Shown: in pieces, positions 29,035 to 40,140 of the stretch
Layout: each line of letters opens with the position of its first letter
Position numbering within the stretch: the stretch's first letter is position 1
Assembly: GCF_004016445.2 (NCBI RefSeq)
Contig: NZ_SADT02000002.1
Location: 434,001-498,000 of the forward strand
Origin: Mesorhizobium sp. M2E.F.Ca.ET.219.01.1.1
Lineage (GTDB): Bacteria > Pseudomonadota > Alphaproteobacteria > Rhizobiales > Rhizobiaceae
Length of the DNA stretch: 64,000 nt
Reading direction: 5' to 3'
Position numbers and translations under genes: made by a program
Notes under the pieces: model-generated
The model's input: only the letters and a program-made list of their open reading frames with translations
What the model was told of the DNA's origin: nothing
Database searches by the model: none

Positions 29035-30432
29035 CTAACGCGCCGCCCGCGAGTGGCGGTTCACGTAATCTTCCACCATTTTCAAGTCGGATGGAAGTAT
29101 CGTGTATTTTTCGTCGGCTGTCATCAAGCCGCCTAGCCATGCGGGCAGGGCAGGGGTGACGCCGGTCGCTGCCTCGACCGCGGCCGGGAATTTCGCCGGA
29201 TGCGCGGTGCCGAGCACCAGCATGGGCACCGGACCGGAAGCGTGGGATGCGGCGACATGAACGGCGGCGGCCGTGTGCGGATCGAGCAGGTAGTTGCTTT
29301 TCTCGAGCGTCGCGCGGATGGTGGCCGCGACCTCGTCCACCGTGGCGCGGTCGGCGTCGAACTCGGCGCGGATGCGCTTAAGTTCGCCTTCCTCGATGGT
29401 GAAGGCGCCCGACTGCTTCAGCCCGTTCATGTAGCGGCGCACCGTTTCGGCGTCGCGGCCAGCCGCCTCGAACAGCAGCCGCTCGAAATTCGACGACACC
29501 TGGATGTCCATCGACGGCGAGGTTGTGGCGAACACGCCCCTGGTGCGGTATTCGCCGCTCGCCAATGTGCGCGCCAGGATGTCGTTGTCGTTGGTGGCGA
29601 TGATCAGCCGCTCGATCGGCAGGCCCATGCGCTTGGCGGCATAACCGGCGAAGATGTCGCCGAAATTGCCGGTCGGCACGGTGAAGGAAACCGGCCGGTC
29701 CGGCGCGCCGAGCGACAGAGCGGACGAGAAATAATAGACGATCTGAGCCATGATGCGGGCCCAGTTGATCGAATTGACGCCCGACAGCGACACCCTGTCG
29801 CGGAAAGCGTGGTCGTTGAACATATCCTTCACCAGGCCCTGGCAGTCGTCAAAATTGCCTTCGACCGACAGCGCGTGGACGTTTGCCGCGCTCGACGTCG
29901 TCATCTGGCGCTGCTGCACCGGCGAGACCTTGCCGTGCGGGAAAAGGATGAAGATGTCGGTGCGGTCGCGGCCGGCGAAGGCGTCGATCGCAGCGCCCCC
30001 GGTGTCGCCGGAGGTGGCGCCGACGATCGTCGCGTGCTGTCCGCGTTCGGCGAGCACATGGTCCATCAGCCGCGCCAGCAACTGCATCGCCACGTCCTTG
30101 AAGGCCAGCGTCGGGCCGTGGAACAGCTCGAGGATGAAGGTATTCTTGCCGGTCTGCACCAGCGGGCAGACGGCCTCATGCCGGAACGTGGCGTAGGCCT
30201 CGCGCACCAGCCGCTCGAAGACGGGCGCCGCGATCTCGCCGCCGAGGAATGGCGTCAAGACGCGGATGGCAAGGTCGGGATAGGCAAGCCCGCGCATGGC
30301 GCGGATGTCGGCGACCGAAAACCGCGGCCATTCGCTGGGCACGTAAAGCCCGCCGTCGCGCGCCAAGCCGGCCAGCACAGCGTCTGAAAATCCAAGCGCG
30401 GGCGCATCGCCGCGGGTACTCACATATTGCAT
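29035..30432 (-). CDS. thrC: Threonine synthase
   Basis: ThrC converts O-phosphohomoserine to threonine using pyridoxal phosphate. From ATG 30432 (MQYVSTRGDAPALGF) it has 465 residues. The PLP lysine is K112 in HGPTLAFKDVAMQ, and the SGDTGGAAI loop follows near residue 137. The upstream in-frame extension (MDDATGSNGPL) was not used. It is the first gene of a cluster with the M16 peptidase, GNAT and GGDEF/EAL genes. Together with thrB this covers the last two steps of threonine synthesis. Confidence 0.96.
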   Translation of the reverse strand: MQYVSTRGDAPALGFSDAVLAGLARDGGLYVPSEWPRFSVADIRAMRGLAYPDLAIRVLTPFLGGEIAAPVFERLVREAYATFRHEAVCPLVQTGKNTFILELFHGPTLAFKDVAMQLLARLMDHVLAERGQHATIVGATSGDTGGAAIDAFAGRDRTDIFILFPHGKVSPVQQRQMTTSSAANVHALSVEGNFDDCQGLVKDMFNDHAFRDRVSLSGVNSINWARIMAQIVYYFSSALSLGAPDRPVSFTVPTGNFGDIFAGYAAKRMGLPIERLIIATNDNDILARTLASGEYRTRGVFATTSPSMDIQVSSNFERLLFEAAGRDAETVRRYMNGLKQSGAFTIEEGELKRIRAEFDADRATVDEVAATIRATLEKSNYLLDPHTAAAVHVAASHASGPVPMLVLGTAHPAKFPAAVEAATGVTPALPAWLGGLMTADEKYTILPSDLKMVEDYVNRHSRAAR

Positions 30433-30560
30433 CGTCAATGGCCCATTGCTGCCGGTCGCGTCATCCACGGCAATTGGTTAATTTTCCGAGCCGGCTCAGT
30501 CGCATTTTTGCCGCGCCGTTGCTATACGTCACCGGCTTTGTGAGAGGGAAGTGCAGCTTC

Positions 30561-31307
30561 ATGGCGTTTTATTCGGTCAACCGTCGCTTTGTCGCGGGTC
30601 TGGCGCTCACCGGCTTTATGCTTGCCGCCGCCGGCTGCCAATCGAGCGACAATGGCATATTGAACCTCGGCATCGGCAAGAAGCCCGATCCGACGGCTCC
30701 GATACCGCCGCCGGACCCCAAGATACTCGCCAGCCAGCTGCGCGCCTACTGCCCCAAGGTGACGCTGCGCGACGGCACTGCCTTCTTCAACACCTATGCC
30801 AAGGGCACGGCGGCGAAGCCCAAGAAAAAGAAGGCTGACGCCGCGGCCGATGCCGAAGCCGCGGCAGCCGCCGCGGCCGCGCAGACCGGACCCAACGGTC
30901 AGCCGGTCGATCCCGATCACGATCCGGCCAAGATCATCTACCAGGCCTCGATCTCCGATGTGACGCGCGACTGCACGCACGCCAACGGTCAGCTGTCGAT
31001 GAAGATTGCCGTTGCCGGCAAGGTCGTGCCGGGTCCGCTGTTCGCGCCCGGCACCGTCACCATGCCGATCCGCATTGCGGTTCAGCATGGCAACGACGTG
31101 CTCTATTCGCAGCTCCATCAATACCAGGTGCAGGTCACCGATCCCTCGGCCGCAACCCAATTCGTCTTCACCGACGCCAATGTCGTGGTGCCGGAGCCGA
31201 GTGCGACCGATTACCAGGCCTATGCCGGCTATGACGAGAACACGCCGGCCGCCCCGGCGGACAAGTCGAAAGGCAAGAGGAAGAAGCGCGCTGCCACGAC
31301 GAACTGA
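30561..31307 (+). CDS. Putative lipoprotein of unknown function
   Basis: The 248-residue protein starts at ATG 30561 after a GAGAGGGAAG box. A lipobox LAAAGCQSS places the lipidated cysteine at residue 26. A lysine- and alanine-rich low-complexity segment (about 78-112) separates the N-terminal part from a domain with SISDVTRDCTHANGQLSMKIAVAGKV and a C-terminal basic tail. It looks like the conserved alphaproteobacterial lipoproteins of unknown function. Confidence 0.75.
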   Translation: MAFYSVNRRFVAGLALTGFMLAAAGCQSSDNGILNLGIGKKPDPTAPIPPPDPKILASQLRAYCPKVTLRDGTAFFNTYAKGTAAKPKKKKADAAADAEAAAAAAAAQTGPNGQPVDPDHDPAKIIYQASISDVTRDCTHANGQLSMKIAVAGKVVPGPLFAPGTVTMPIRIAVQHGNDVLYSQLHQYQVQVTDPSAATQFVFTDANVVVPEPSATDYQAYAGYDENTPAAPADKSKGKRKKRAATTN

Positions 31308-31343
31308 TCGGTCCGCAAACGCGTAACGGATCTGGGAAGGCGC

Positions 31344-32033
31344 TTATGCGTCTTCCGACCACTCGGACAGCGCGGCGAGCGTGCCGTTCAGCTCCGCCCA
31401 GCGCCGGATGACCGTTTCGGCGCCGGCCTCGGTCAGCGCGTCGGCATGGCCCGGATAGCTGTGCCCGGCGCCGGTGAAGCCGATGACGCGCATGCCGGCC
31501 GCCCTGGCGCCGGCGATGCCGTGCACGGAATCCTCGATGACGAAGGTGTTCTTCGGGTTCGCGCGGAGCTTCTCTGCGGCGTAGAGGAAGACGTCCGGCG
31601 CCGGCTTGGTCTTCTTGCTGGGGATGTCCAGCCCCGAAAAGATACGGCCGGCGAAGAACGGCAGCAGCCGCACCTTCTCCAGCATGGATTGGACCCGCTC
31701 GGTGCTTGAGTTGGAGCAGACGGCGCGTGGCACGGTGACGGCCGCGACCGCCTCGCGGGCGCCGTCGATGATGCGCACGTCGCTGCGCAGCTTGCGGTCG
31801 ACCAGTTCCTCGGCGCGGTCGATCAGCGAGGCCTGGAACGGAATGTGCGACTTCTCCTCGAGCCGCAGCATGATGTCCTTGAAGGTCAGTCCCGCATAGG
31901 TCTCGAAAATCTCCTCCGCCGAGATCTCGAATCCGGCCGATGTCAGAAGCTCGGCCTCAACGCGTGCGGCGACGATTTCGGAATCGACGAGCACGCCGTC
32001 GCAATCGAAGATGACAAGATCTGGCTGGGGCAT
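31344..32033 (-). CDS. HAD family hydrolase, phosphatase/beta-phosphoglucomutase-like
   Basis: From the ATG before PQPDLVIFDCDGVLVDSE the protein has 229 residues. The nucleophile and acid are D10 and D12, followed by motif II in AVCSNSSTERVQ, the lysine region SKKTKPAPDVFLYAA and motif IV VIEDSVHGIAGARAAGM. The HAD-IA type hydrolyses small phosphate esters, but the substrate cannot be told. An upstream in-frame reading lacks similarity. It is convergent with the lipoprotein gene. Confidence 0.9.
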   Translation of the reverse strand: MPQPDLVIFDCDGVLVDSEIVAARVEAELLTSAGFEISAEEIFETYAGLTFKDIMLRLEEKSHIPFQASLIDRAEELVDRKLRSDVRIIDGAREAVAAVTVPRAVCSNSSTERVQSMLEKVRLLPFFAGRIFSGLDIPSKKTKPAPDVFLYAAEKLRANPKNTFVIEDSVHGIAGARAAGMRVIGFTGAGHSYPGHADALTEAGAETVIRRWAELNGTLAALSEWSEDA

Positions 32034-32154
32034 GGCAATCCGGGTCGTTGGGGGAAAGGCCTGTCGGCTCAAGTGGCGCGGCATACACCAACGGGCCGGC
32101 CTGCGCAAACCGCGTGAGCCCGCGGCGGGCCTTCACCGAATGTTTACGCTGATC

Positions 32155-33373
<1,219 letters not shown>

Positions 33374-33380
<7 letters not shown>

Positions 33381-33985
33381 CTAATTCCGAACTGCTCAAG
33401 GTCTGCTTTAAGCGTGCCGGCGTCGGTGAACAGCACCGCCTGCCAGCCGGCGGCCCTGGCGCCGTCGACATTCTTCTGGCTGTCGTCGATGAACAGCGAT
33501 GCCGCTGGCTCGAGGCCGAACGAAGCGACGTGATGGTCGTAGATGGCGCGGTCCGGCTTGATCAGGCCGATGTCGCCGGAGACGGTGACGCCGCGCGGCT
33601 TTTCCAGGAACGGGAAACGGGCGCGGGCCTCGCGGAACGTGTCCGAGGCCCAGTTGGTGAGCAGCGTGACGTCGCGGCCGTCCTCGATCAGGCCTTCCAG
33701 CAGCGCGACGCTGTCTTCATAGGCGTGCGGCGCCATCTCGTGCCAGTGGCGGCGGAAGTTACGGATGTTCTCGGCATGGCCGGGATGCTCGGCGATCAGC
33801 AGCGCCTCCGCCTCTTCCCAGGTGCGGCCGCGGTCCTGCTCGAGATTCCAGGCGCTGGTGCAGACATTGTCGAAGAACCATTTCCGCTCCCCGGCATCGG
33901 GGATCAGGCGGCTGAACGGGATGTCGGGATCGTAGTGGACCAGCACCTTGCCGATGTCGAACACGATGTGGCGGATTTCGGTCAT
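33374..33985 (-). CDS. HAD family hydrolase, YihX-like
   Basis: The 203-residue protein has motif I as FDIGKVLVHYDP, with Gly in place of the second aspartate of the usual DxD, as in the YihX-like HAD-IA proteins (FDLGNV). Later motifs are VTLLTNWASDTF, IGLIKPDRAIYDHH and SLFIDDSQKNVDGARAAGW. The YihX reference enzyme is an alpha-D-glucose-1-phosphate phosphatase; the substrate here is open. Its ATG overlaps the mutY stop, so it is translated together with mutY. Confidence 0.85.
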
Positions 33986-35172
33986 GCGGGCCTCTTTGCA
34001 CTGTGCGACGGTTTCTTCGTCGCGCCCGGTATCGCTGCTTCGATTGCCTTTTTCATGACAGTCGGCAGCGCTTCCCCGGAAATTTCATGGGCCAGCGACC
34101 AGAAATACCCCGACGGTGCATCGCCTGTGACCAGGGCATGGAAGACATCGAGCTCCAGCGCGAAATGGGTGAAGACATGGCCTATCTGCCCGGCGCGCCG
34201 CCAGTCGGCCGGAAAGGGCGCGGCCTCGGCCGTCGTGGCACCGTCGACCCGCGCCGTCCAGCCCGTGGTCGGCACCTCGGTCATGCCGCCGAGCAAGCCC
34301 TTCTCGGGTCGCTTGCGCAGCAGGATGGCGCCGTCGGCGCGCTCGGCGACGAAGGCCGCACCCTTGCGCAACGGCTTGTCGTCCTTCGGCAGGCGGACCG
34401 GGAAGCGTTCCGGATCGCCGCTGAGGATGGCGCTGCAATCCGCGCGCACCGGGCAGAGCATGCAGCGCGGCCGCTTCGGCGTGCAGATCGTCGCGCCGAG
34501 ATCCATCATCGCCTGGGCGAAATCGCCGGGCCGCGTTTGCGGCACCAGTTGCTCGACCAGCGCGCGGATTTCGGGCTTGGCTTCGCTTAGCGGGGTTTCG
34601 ATCGAGTAGAGCCGGGTCATGACCCGTTCGACATTGCCGTCGACGACCGCCGCCGGCTGGTCGAAGGCGATCGCCGCGATCGCCGCCGCGGTGTAGGCGC
34701 CGATGCCGGGCAATTCGCGCAGGCCCGCCTCGGTGTCGGGAAAGCGGCCGCCTCGCCGCGCCACGAGATCGGCGCAGGCCTTCAGATTGCGCGCCCTGGA
34801 ATAGTAGCCTAGCCCCGCCCAGGCCTTCATCACGTCTTCGGCGGGCGCCGCCGCCAGCGCCTCGACCGTCGGCCATTTCTCGACAAAATTGCGGAAATAA
34901 GCCTTCACCGCCTCGACCGTGGTCTGCTGCAGCATCACCTCGGACAGCCACACGCGATAAGGATCGGCCCTCACGCCGCGCGCAAACGCGCCTGGCGTCA
35001 CGCGCCAGGGCAGGTCGCGATGATGCGCGTCGTACCAGGCAAGCAGGCGCGATGCGATATCCAAGGATCCAGCCGCGCTGGTATCCGATCCAGCTTTGCT
35101 GGTATCTGCGGATCCGATATCGCCGGGTGCGGCCTGTTGTGATGCCTTGCGGGTCTGGTCTAGCGGTGCCAT
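33982..35172 (-). CDS. mutY: A/G-specific adenine glycosylase
   Basis: MutY removes adenine mispaired with 8-oxoguanine. The 396-residue protein has a helix-hairpin-helix (ELPGIGAYTAAAIAA), the catalytic Asp region VVDGNVERVMTR, an iron-sulfur loop with four cysteines spaced C-x6-C-x2-C-x5-C near residue 228, and a C-terminal MutT-like domain (about 255-375) for 8-oxoG recognition. The first 36 residues carry a repeated DTSxAGS element coming from a 21-bp tandem duplication, so the true start could be downstream. It is divergent from dciA, with 32 bases between the starts. Confidence 0.94.
   Translation of the reverse strand: MAPLDQTRKASQQAAPGDIGSADTSKAGSDTSAAGSLDIASRLLAWYDAHHRDLPWRVTPGAFARGVRADPYRVWLSEVMLQQTTVEAVKAYFRNFVEKWPTVEALAAAPAEDVMKAWAGLGYYSRARNLKACADLVARRGGRFPDTEAGLRELPGIGAYTAAAIAAIAFDQPAAVVDGNVERVMTRLYSIETPLSEAKPEIRALVEQLVPQTRPGDFAQAMMDLGATICTPKRPRCMLCPVRADCSAILSGDPERFPVRLPKDDKPLRKGAAFVAERADGAILLRKRPEKGLLGGMTEVPTTGWTARVDGATTAEAAPFPADWRRAGQIGHVFTHFALELDVFHALVTGDAPSGYFWSLAHEISGEALPTVMKKAIEAAIPGATKKPSHSAKRPA
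35066..35107. repeat. Two 21-bp tandem repeats at the 5' end of mutY
   Basis: Unit 1 (35066-35086) and unit 2 (35087-35107) differ at only a few bases and both have the form GATCCAGC(5 nt)GCTGGTATC plus one base. Each unit is itself a palindrome, and a third partial copy (GGATCCGATATC) follows. The repeat is in frame and encodes the DTSxAGS residues in the N-terminal tail of MutY. Confidence 0.8.
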
Positions 35173-35204
35173 TGATCGGATGAATTGGGGACTGGAGAAC
35201 GCAC

Positions 35205-35714
35205 ATGGCAGGGAAAAGGGCCTTCGGCAATCCCGTTCCGGTGAGCGATCTCGCGACCGAGATACTCGATCCGGTGCTGAAGAAGCGCGCCGGCATCTCG
35301 ATCGGGCTGGTGCAGTCCTGGGAGGAGATCGCCGGCCCGCGCCTGGCCACTCATTCCCGCCCGGAAAAAATCCAGTGGCCCCGCCGGCTGCACGAGGACG
35401 ACCCGTTCGAGCCGGCGACGCTGATCATCGCCTGCGAGGGCATGGCGGCGCTGCACCTGCAGCACGAGGCCGGCGAGGTCATCAACCGCGTCAACGCCTT
35501 CCTGGGCTTCAACGCCATCGGCCGCATCAAGATCCTGCAGAAACCGGTGCTTTCGCAAAAGGCGCGGCCGAAGCCCGCGCCGCGCCCCTTGACCGAGGCC
35601 GAGAAGGCGAAACTTTCGCATCTGGTCGGCAAGATCGAGGATGACGGCCTGCGCGCTTCGCTGGAGCGGCTTGGCGCCACAATTTTGGGTGAAAGGAAGC
35701 CCAAAGGGTCGTAA
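35205..35714 (+). CDS. dciA: DciA-like helicase loader (DUF721 family)
   Basis: DciA loads the replicative helicase DnaB in bacteria without DnaC. The 169-residue protein shows the DUF721 core: DLATEILDPVLKKRAGISIGLVQSWEEIAGPRLA (about residues 15-48), followed by TLIIACEGMAALHLQHEAGEVINRVN and FNAIGRIKIL. A charged C-terminal helix follows. It precedes the DsbA-like gene and smc, an order conserved in rhizobia. Confidence 0.85.
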   Translation: MAGKRAFGNPVPVSDLATEILDPVLKKRAGISIGLVQSWEEIAGPRLATHSRPEKIQWPRRLHEDDPFEPATLIIACEGMAALHLQHEAGEVINRVNAFLGFNAIGRIKILQKPVLSQKARPKPAPRPLTEAEKAKLSHLVGKIEDDGLRASLERLGATILGERKPKGS

Positions 35715-35868
35715 GAAGCGTCACGAATGCGTCACCAATCTCGCGCATTCGTGATGCTCAAGATCAAGTTTCACGATTGGATTGGGGATCGCGATGCCTT
35801 AATTCGCGCCAACTCTCGCCTTTTCTAGCCCTTGCATTGCAAAATCCAACCGATATCAGGTGATTCGC

Positions 35869-36615
35869 ATGAACCGTGCCCCGTTTGGCAAGACCTTGTC
35901 CCGCAGAAACCTTCTGACCGCGCTGGCCGCCGTTCCCGCGGTGGCGCTGCTCGCCGCGTGCAGCGACTCGGGCGAGGATGCCAAGGCCGCCGATGTGAAG
36001 CCTGCCGACCCGTCGACGCCTGCCAAGCCGGCCGCGACGCCGGCCGCCGTCCAGGTGCCGGAGGCACAGGGCACGGTCGATATGGCGGAACTGCTGAAGC
36101 CCGGCGCGCTGCCCGAAAAGCATCTCGGCAAGGACGACGCCAAGGTCACCATCGTCGAATACGCCTCAATGACCTGCCCGCATTGCGCGCATTTCGCAAT
36201 GACCACCTTCCCGGAGTTGAAGACCAAGTATATCGACACCGGCAAGGTCCGTTACATCCTGCGCGAATTCCCGTTCGACCCGAGCGCCGAGGCCGGCTTC
36301 ATGCTGGCGCGTTGCTCCAAGGACAACTACTTCGCCATGGTCGACGTGCTGTTCAAGCAGCAGCCGAGCTGGGTCGGCGTCAACAACACCAAGGAAGCGC
36401 TGCTGCAGATTTCCAAGCTGGCCGGTTTTACACAGGAGTCCTTTGAGTCCTGCTTGACGGACCAGAAACTTCTGGACGATGTGAGAGCAGTCCAGAAACG
36501 CGGAGCGGACGAGTTCAAGGTCGACTCGACGCCGACCTTCTTCATCAACGGAAAGACCTACAAAGGGGCGATGTCGATTGAGGAAATGTCGGCCATCATC
36601 GACCCTCTGCTCTGA
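35869..36615 (+). CDS. DsbA family thiol-disulfide oxidoreductase (lipoprotein or Tat-type exported)
   Basis: The 248-residue protein begins at ATG 35869 (GTG 35860 is an alternative). Its N-terminus has a twin-arginine-like SRRNLL segment and a lipobox LLAAC at C31, so export with lipid attachment is likely. A thioredoxin fold follows, with the redox motif C103-P-H-C106 in ASMTCPHCAHFA and the cis-proline segment DSTPTFFINGKTY. It should oxidise or isomerise disulfides in the periplasm. It lies between dciA and smc. Confidence 0.92.
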   Translation: MNRAPFGKTLSRRNLLTALAAVPAVALLAACSDSGEDAKAADVKPADPSTPAKPAATPAAVQVPEAQGTVDMAELLKPGALPEKHLGKDDAKVTIVEYASMTCPHCAHFAMTTFPELKTKYIDTGKVRYILREFPFDPSAEAGFMLARCSKDNYFAMVDVLFKQQPSWVGVNNTKEALLQISKLAGFTQESFESCLTDQKLLDDVRAVQKRGADEFKVDSTPTFFINGKTYKGAMSIEEMSAIIDPLL

Positions 36616-36678
36616 CATCCAGGCCGCGCCGAAGCGGTCCGGCTTTGGCGCCATGGTCTGTAGTGTAGGGCGGCGCGA

Positions 36679-39600
36679 ATGAAATTTTCGCGCCTTCGCC
36701 TCCTCGGTTTCAAATCCTTCGTCGAGCCCGGCGAGTTCGTCATCGAACGCGGGCTGACCGGCATTGTCGGGCCGAACGGCTGCGGCAAGTCGAACCTCGT
36801 CGAAGCCTTGCGCTGGGTGATGGGCGAAAGCTCCTACAAGAACATGCGCGCGTCCGGCATGGACGACGTGATCTTCTCCGGCTCCGGCGCGCGTCCGGCG
36901 CGTAACACCGCCGAAGTCACGCTTTTCCTCGATAACACCGACCGCACCGCGCCCGCCGCCTTCAACGACGCTGACGAGTTGCAGGTGTCGCGCCGCATCG
37001 AGCGCGAGGCCGGCTCGCTCTACCGCATCAACGGCAAGGAAGCCCGCGCCAAGGACGTGCAGCTTCTGTTCGCCGACCAGTCGACAGGCGCCCGTTCGCC
37101 CTCCATGGTCGGCCAGGGCCGCATCGGCGAGCTGATCCAGGCAAAGCCGCAGGCCCGCCGCGCGCTGCTGGAAGAGGCGGCCGGCATTTCCGGCCTTCAC
37201 ACGCGCCGGCACGAGGCGGAGTTGAGGCTGAAGGCGGCCGAGCAGAACCTTGAGCGTCTGGACGATGTCGTCGGCGAGCTGGAAGGCCAGATTGAGAGCC
37301 TGAAGCGCCAGGCGCGTCAGGCCTCGCGCTTCAAGAACCTGTCGGCCGATATCCGCAAGGCCGAAGCGACCCTGCTGCATCTGCGCTGGACGCTGGCAAA
37401 GACCCAGGAAGGCGAGGCGCGCTCCGCGCTTGCCGTCGCCACCACGCTGGTCGGCGATCGCGCCGCGGCCCAGATGGCCGCCGCCAGGGAGCAGGGCATC
37501 GCTGCGCACCGGCTGCCCGACCTGCGCGACGCCGAGGCCGCGGCAGCAGCGGCCTTCCAGCGCCTGTCGATCGCCAAGACGCAGATCGAGGAGGAAGCCG
37601 GCCGCATCCGCGCCCGCCAGACCGAGCTCGAACGCCGGCTGCAGCAGCTCGACGCCGACATCGCCCGCGAGGAGCGGATGGTGCGCGACAATGCCGCTAT
37701 CCTCGAGCGCCTGCGCGCCGAGGAGGCCGAACTCAACTCGGACAATGCAGGCGCCGCCGAACGCGAAGCGACCACACGCGCCGCTTTCGAGCAGGCGGGT
37801 GCTACTCTGTCGCAGAGCGAAGCGAAACTTGCCGCGCTGACCGCCGAACGCGCCGAGGCGGCGGCCTCGCGCCACCAGATCGAGCGCACGCTGCGCGAGA
37901 CCGCCGAGCGCCGCGACCGCTTCGCCCGTCAGCTCGCCGAGGTCGACCGCGAGCTTTCCGACATCGTCGCGCGCATTTCCGGCCTGCCCGATCCGGCCGA
38001 GAAGCGGCTGCTGGTCGAGGACGCGCTGGCCCGGCTGGAAGAGAGCGAGGCCGGCGCGATCGCCGCCGAGCAGGCGGTCGCCGAGGCCCGGGCCACCGAG
38101 AGCGCCGCAAGGCCGCCGCTGCAGGATGCCAGGGCGGAACTGGCGCGCATCGAGACCGAAGCGCGCACGCTGGCGAAGATCCTCAACGCCACCAGCGGCG
38201 GGGATCTCTTCCCCTCGGTGCTTGAGCAGATCAGCGTCGAGCGCGGCTACGAGACGGCGCTTGGCGCAGCCCTTGGCGAGGACCTCGACGTGCCGCTTGA
38301 CCGCAGCGCCCCGGTGCATTGGGGCGAAAGCGCGATGCAGCCGGGCGACGCGTCACTGCCCGAGGGCGTGAAGAGCCTGGCAAGCGTGGTGCATGCGCCG
38401 GCGCAGCTCGCCCGCCGACTGGCGCAGATCGGCATCGTCGACGCCGCCGACGGCCGCCGGCTCCAAGCGCTTCTGGCTCCCGGCCAGAGATTGGTCAGCC
38501 GCGATGGCGCGCTGTGGCGTTGGGACGGCCTGACCGCGAGCGCCGACGCGCCGACCGCCGCCGCGCTGCGGCTGGCGCAGAAGAACCGCCTGGCCGAGCT
38601 CGATGCCGAAGCCGTGCAGGCGACGCGCGTCGTGCGCGAGGCGGAGGAGGCGCTGGCGCGCGCCGAACAGGCGATGCGCCAGGCAAACGAGGCCGAGCGC
38701 AATGCGCGGCAGGCCGGCCGCGACGCCCAGCATGCGTTGGATGCCGCCCGCAATGCGCTGGCCGAGGCCGAGAAGGCCGGCGGCGAGCTGGTGAGCCGCC
38801 GCGTTGCCTTGGAAGACGCCCGCGCGCGCATCGTCGAAAGCTATGAGGAGACGCAGGCTGCCTTCCTCGAAGCCGAGGAGATGCTGAAGGACGCGCCCGA
38901 TCTCGGCGATCTTCAGCTGCAGCTCGAACAGGCTTCGGCCAATGTCACGCGCGATCGCGCCACGCTTGCCGACGCGCGCGCCGTGCATGAGGGGCTGCGC
39001 CGCGAGGCCGAGGCGCGCATGCGCCGGCTCGACGCCATCGGCGCCGAGCGCAGGAACTGGGTGGAGCGTGCCGAAAACGCCTCGACGCAGATCGCCGCGC
39101 TTGGCGAGCGCAAGGCGGAGGCCGAAGCCGAGCGCGAGCGGCTGGCGGATGCGCCGGACGAGATCGACGCCAAGCGCCGCGCTTTGCTGACGCAGCTTTC
39201 CGAGGCGGAGGCGCTGCGCCAGACGGCGAACGACCGCCTGCAGGAGGCGGAAAACAAGCAGGCCGAGCTCGACAAGGCGGCCACCGCCGCGATCCAGTCG
39301 CTTGCCGAGGCGCGCGAGACACGCGTGCGCGCCGAGGAGCGGCTCACCGCGGCGGACGAGCGCCGCGCCGAGGTCGAGGCGCGCATCCAGGAAGCTCTGA
39401 ACACGCCGCCGCATCTGGTCATCCAGCATACCGGGCTCAAAGCCGACGATCCGATGCCCGACATGGCCGAGATCGAGCGCCAGCTCGACCGGCTGAAGAT
39501 CGAGCGCGAGCGGCTCGGCGCCGTCAATCTGCGCGCCGAGGAAGAGCAGAAGGAATTGTCGGAGCGGCTGGAGACCATCGTTTCCGAGCGCGAGGACATC

Positions 39601-40140
39601 ATCGAGGCGATCAGGAAACTGCGCCAGGCGATCCAAAGCCTCAACCGCGAGGGCCGTGAACGGCTGCTCTCGGCCTTCGAGGTCGTCAACGGCCATTTCC
39701 AGCGGCTGTTCTCGCATCTGTTCGGCGGCGGCACGGCCGAGCTGCAATTGATCGAGTCGGAGGACCCGCTGGAAGCGGGGCTGGAAATCCTCGCCCGTCC
39801 GCCGGGCAAGAAGCCGCAGACCATGACGCTGCTCTCCGGCGGCGAGCAGGCGCTGACGGCGATGTCGCTGATCTTCGCCGTCTTCCTCACCAATCCGGCG
39901 CCGATCTGCGTGCTCGACGAAGTCGACGCACCGCTGGATGACCACAATGTCGAGCGTTTCTGCAACCTGATGGACGAGATGTCGAAGACCACCGAGACCC
40001 GCTTCGTCATCATCACCCACAATCCGATCACCATGGCGCGCATGGACCGGCTGTTCGGCGTCACTATGGCCGAGCAGGGCGTCAGCCAGCTTGTGTCGGT
40101 CGACCTGCAGGCCGCCGAAGCGATGCGCGAGGCGAGCTGA
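36679..40140 (+). CDS. smc: Chromosome segregation protein SMC
   Basis: SMC is the ATPase of the bacterial condensin complex with ScpA and ScpB. The 1153-residue protein has Walker A GPNGCGKSN (residues 31-39), long coiled coils (about 165-490 and 660-1000), a hinge near 500-640 (TSGGDLFPSVLEQISVERGY and VLRD-type residues), the ABC signature LLSGGEQALTAMS near residue 1052 and Walker B CVLDEVDAPLDDHN near residue 1078. Length is normal. The antisense ORFs within it are codon-composition shadows. Confidence 0.98.
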   Translation: MKFSRLRLLGFKSFVEPGEFVIERGLTGIVGPNGCGKSNLVEALRWVMGESSYKNMRASGMDDVIFSGSGARPARNTAEVTLFLDNTDRTAPAAFNDADELQVSRRIEREAGSLYRINGKEARAKDVQLLFADQSTGARSPSMVGQGRIGELIQAKPQARRALLEEAAGISGLHTRRHEAELRLKAAEQNLERLDDVVGELEGQIESLKRQARQASRFKNLSADIRKAEATLLHLRWTLAKTQEGEARSALAVATTLVGDRAAAQMAAAREQGIAAHRLPDLRDAEAAAAAAFQRLSIAKTQIEEEAGRIRARQTELERRLQQLDADIAREERMVRDNAAILERLRAEEAELNSDNAGAAEREATTRAAFEQAGATLSQSEAKLAALTAERAEAAASRHQIERTLRETAERRDRFARQLAEVDRELSDIVARISGLPDPAEKRLLVEDALARLEESEAGAIAAEQAVAEARATESAARPPLQDARAELARIETEARTLAKILNATSGGDLFPSVLEQISVERGYETALGAALGEDLDVPLDRSAPVHWGESAMQPGDASLPEGVKSLASVVHAPAQLARRLAQIGIVDAADGRRLQALLAPGQRLVSRDGALWRWDGLTASADAPTAAALRLAQKNRLAELDAEAVQATRVVREAEEALARAEQAMRQANEAERNARQAGRDAQHALDAARNALAEAEKAGGELVSRRVALEDARARIVESYEETQAAFLEAEEMLKDAPDLGDLQLQLEQASANVTRDRATLADARAVHEGLRREAEARMRRLDAIGAERRNWVERAENASTQIAALGERKAEAEAERERLADAPDEIDAKRRALLTQLSEAEALRQTANDRLQEAENKQAELDKAATAAIQSLAEARETRVRAEERLTAADERRAEVEARIQEALNTPPHLVIQHTGLKADDPMPDMAEIERQLDRLKIERERLGAVNLRAEEEQKELSERLETIVSEREDIIEAIRKLRQAIQSLNREGRERLLSAFEVVNGHFQRLFSHLFGGGTAELQLIESEDPLEAGLEILARPPGKKPQTMTLLSGGEQALTAMSLIFAVFLTNPAPICVLDEVDAPLDDHNVERFCNLMDEMSKTTETRFVIITHNPITMARMDRLFGVTMAEQGVSQLVSVDLQAAEAMREAS

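Noticed and set aside
38353..40020. Long frames antisense to smc
   Set aside because: Coiled-coil codon bias of smc leaves the opposite strand open; no independent start site or motif.
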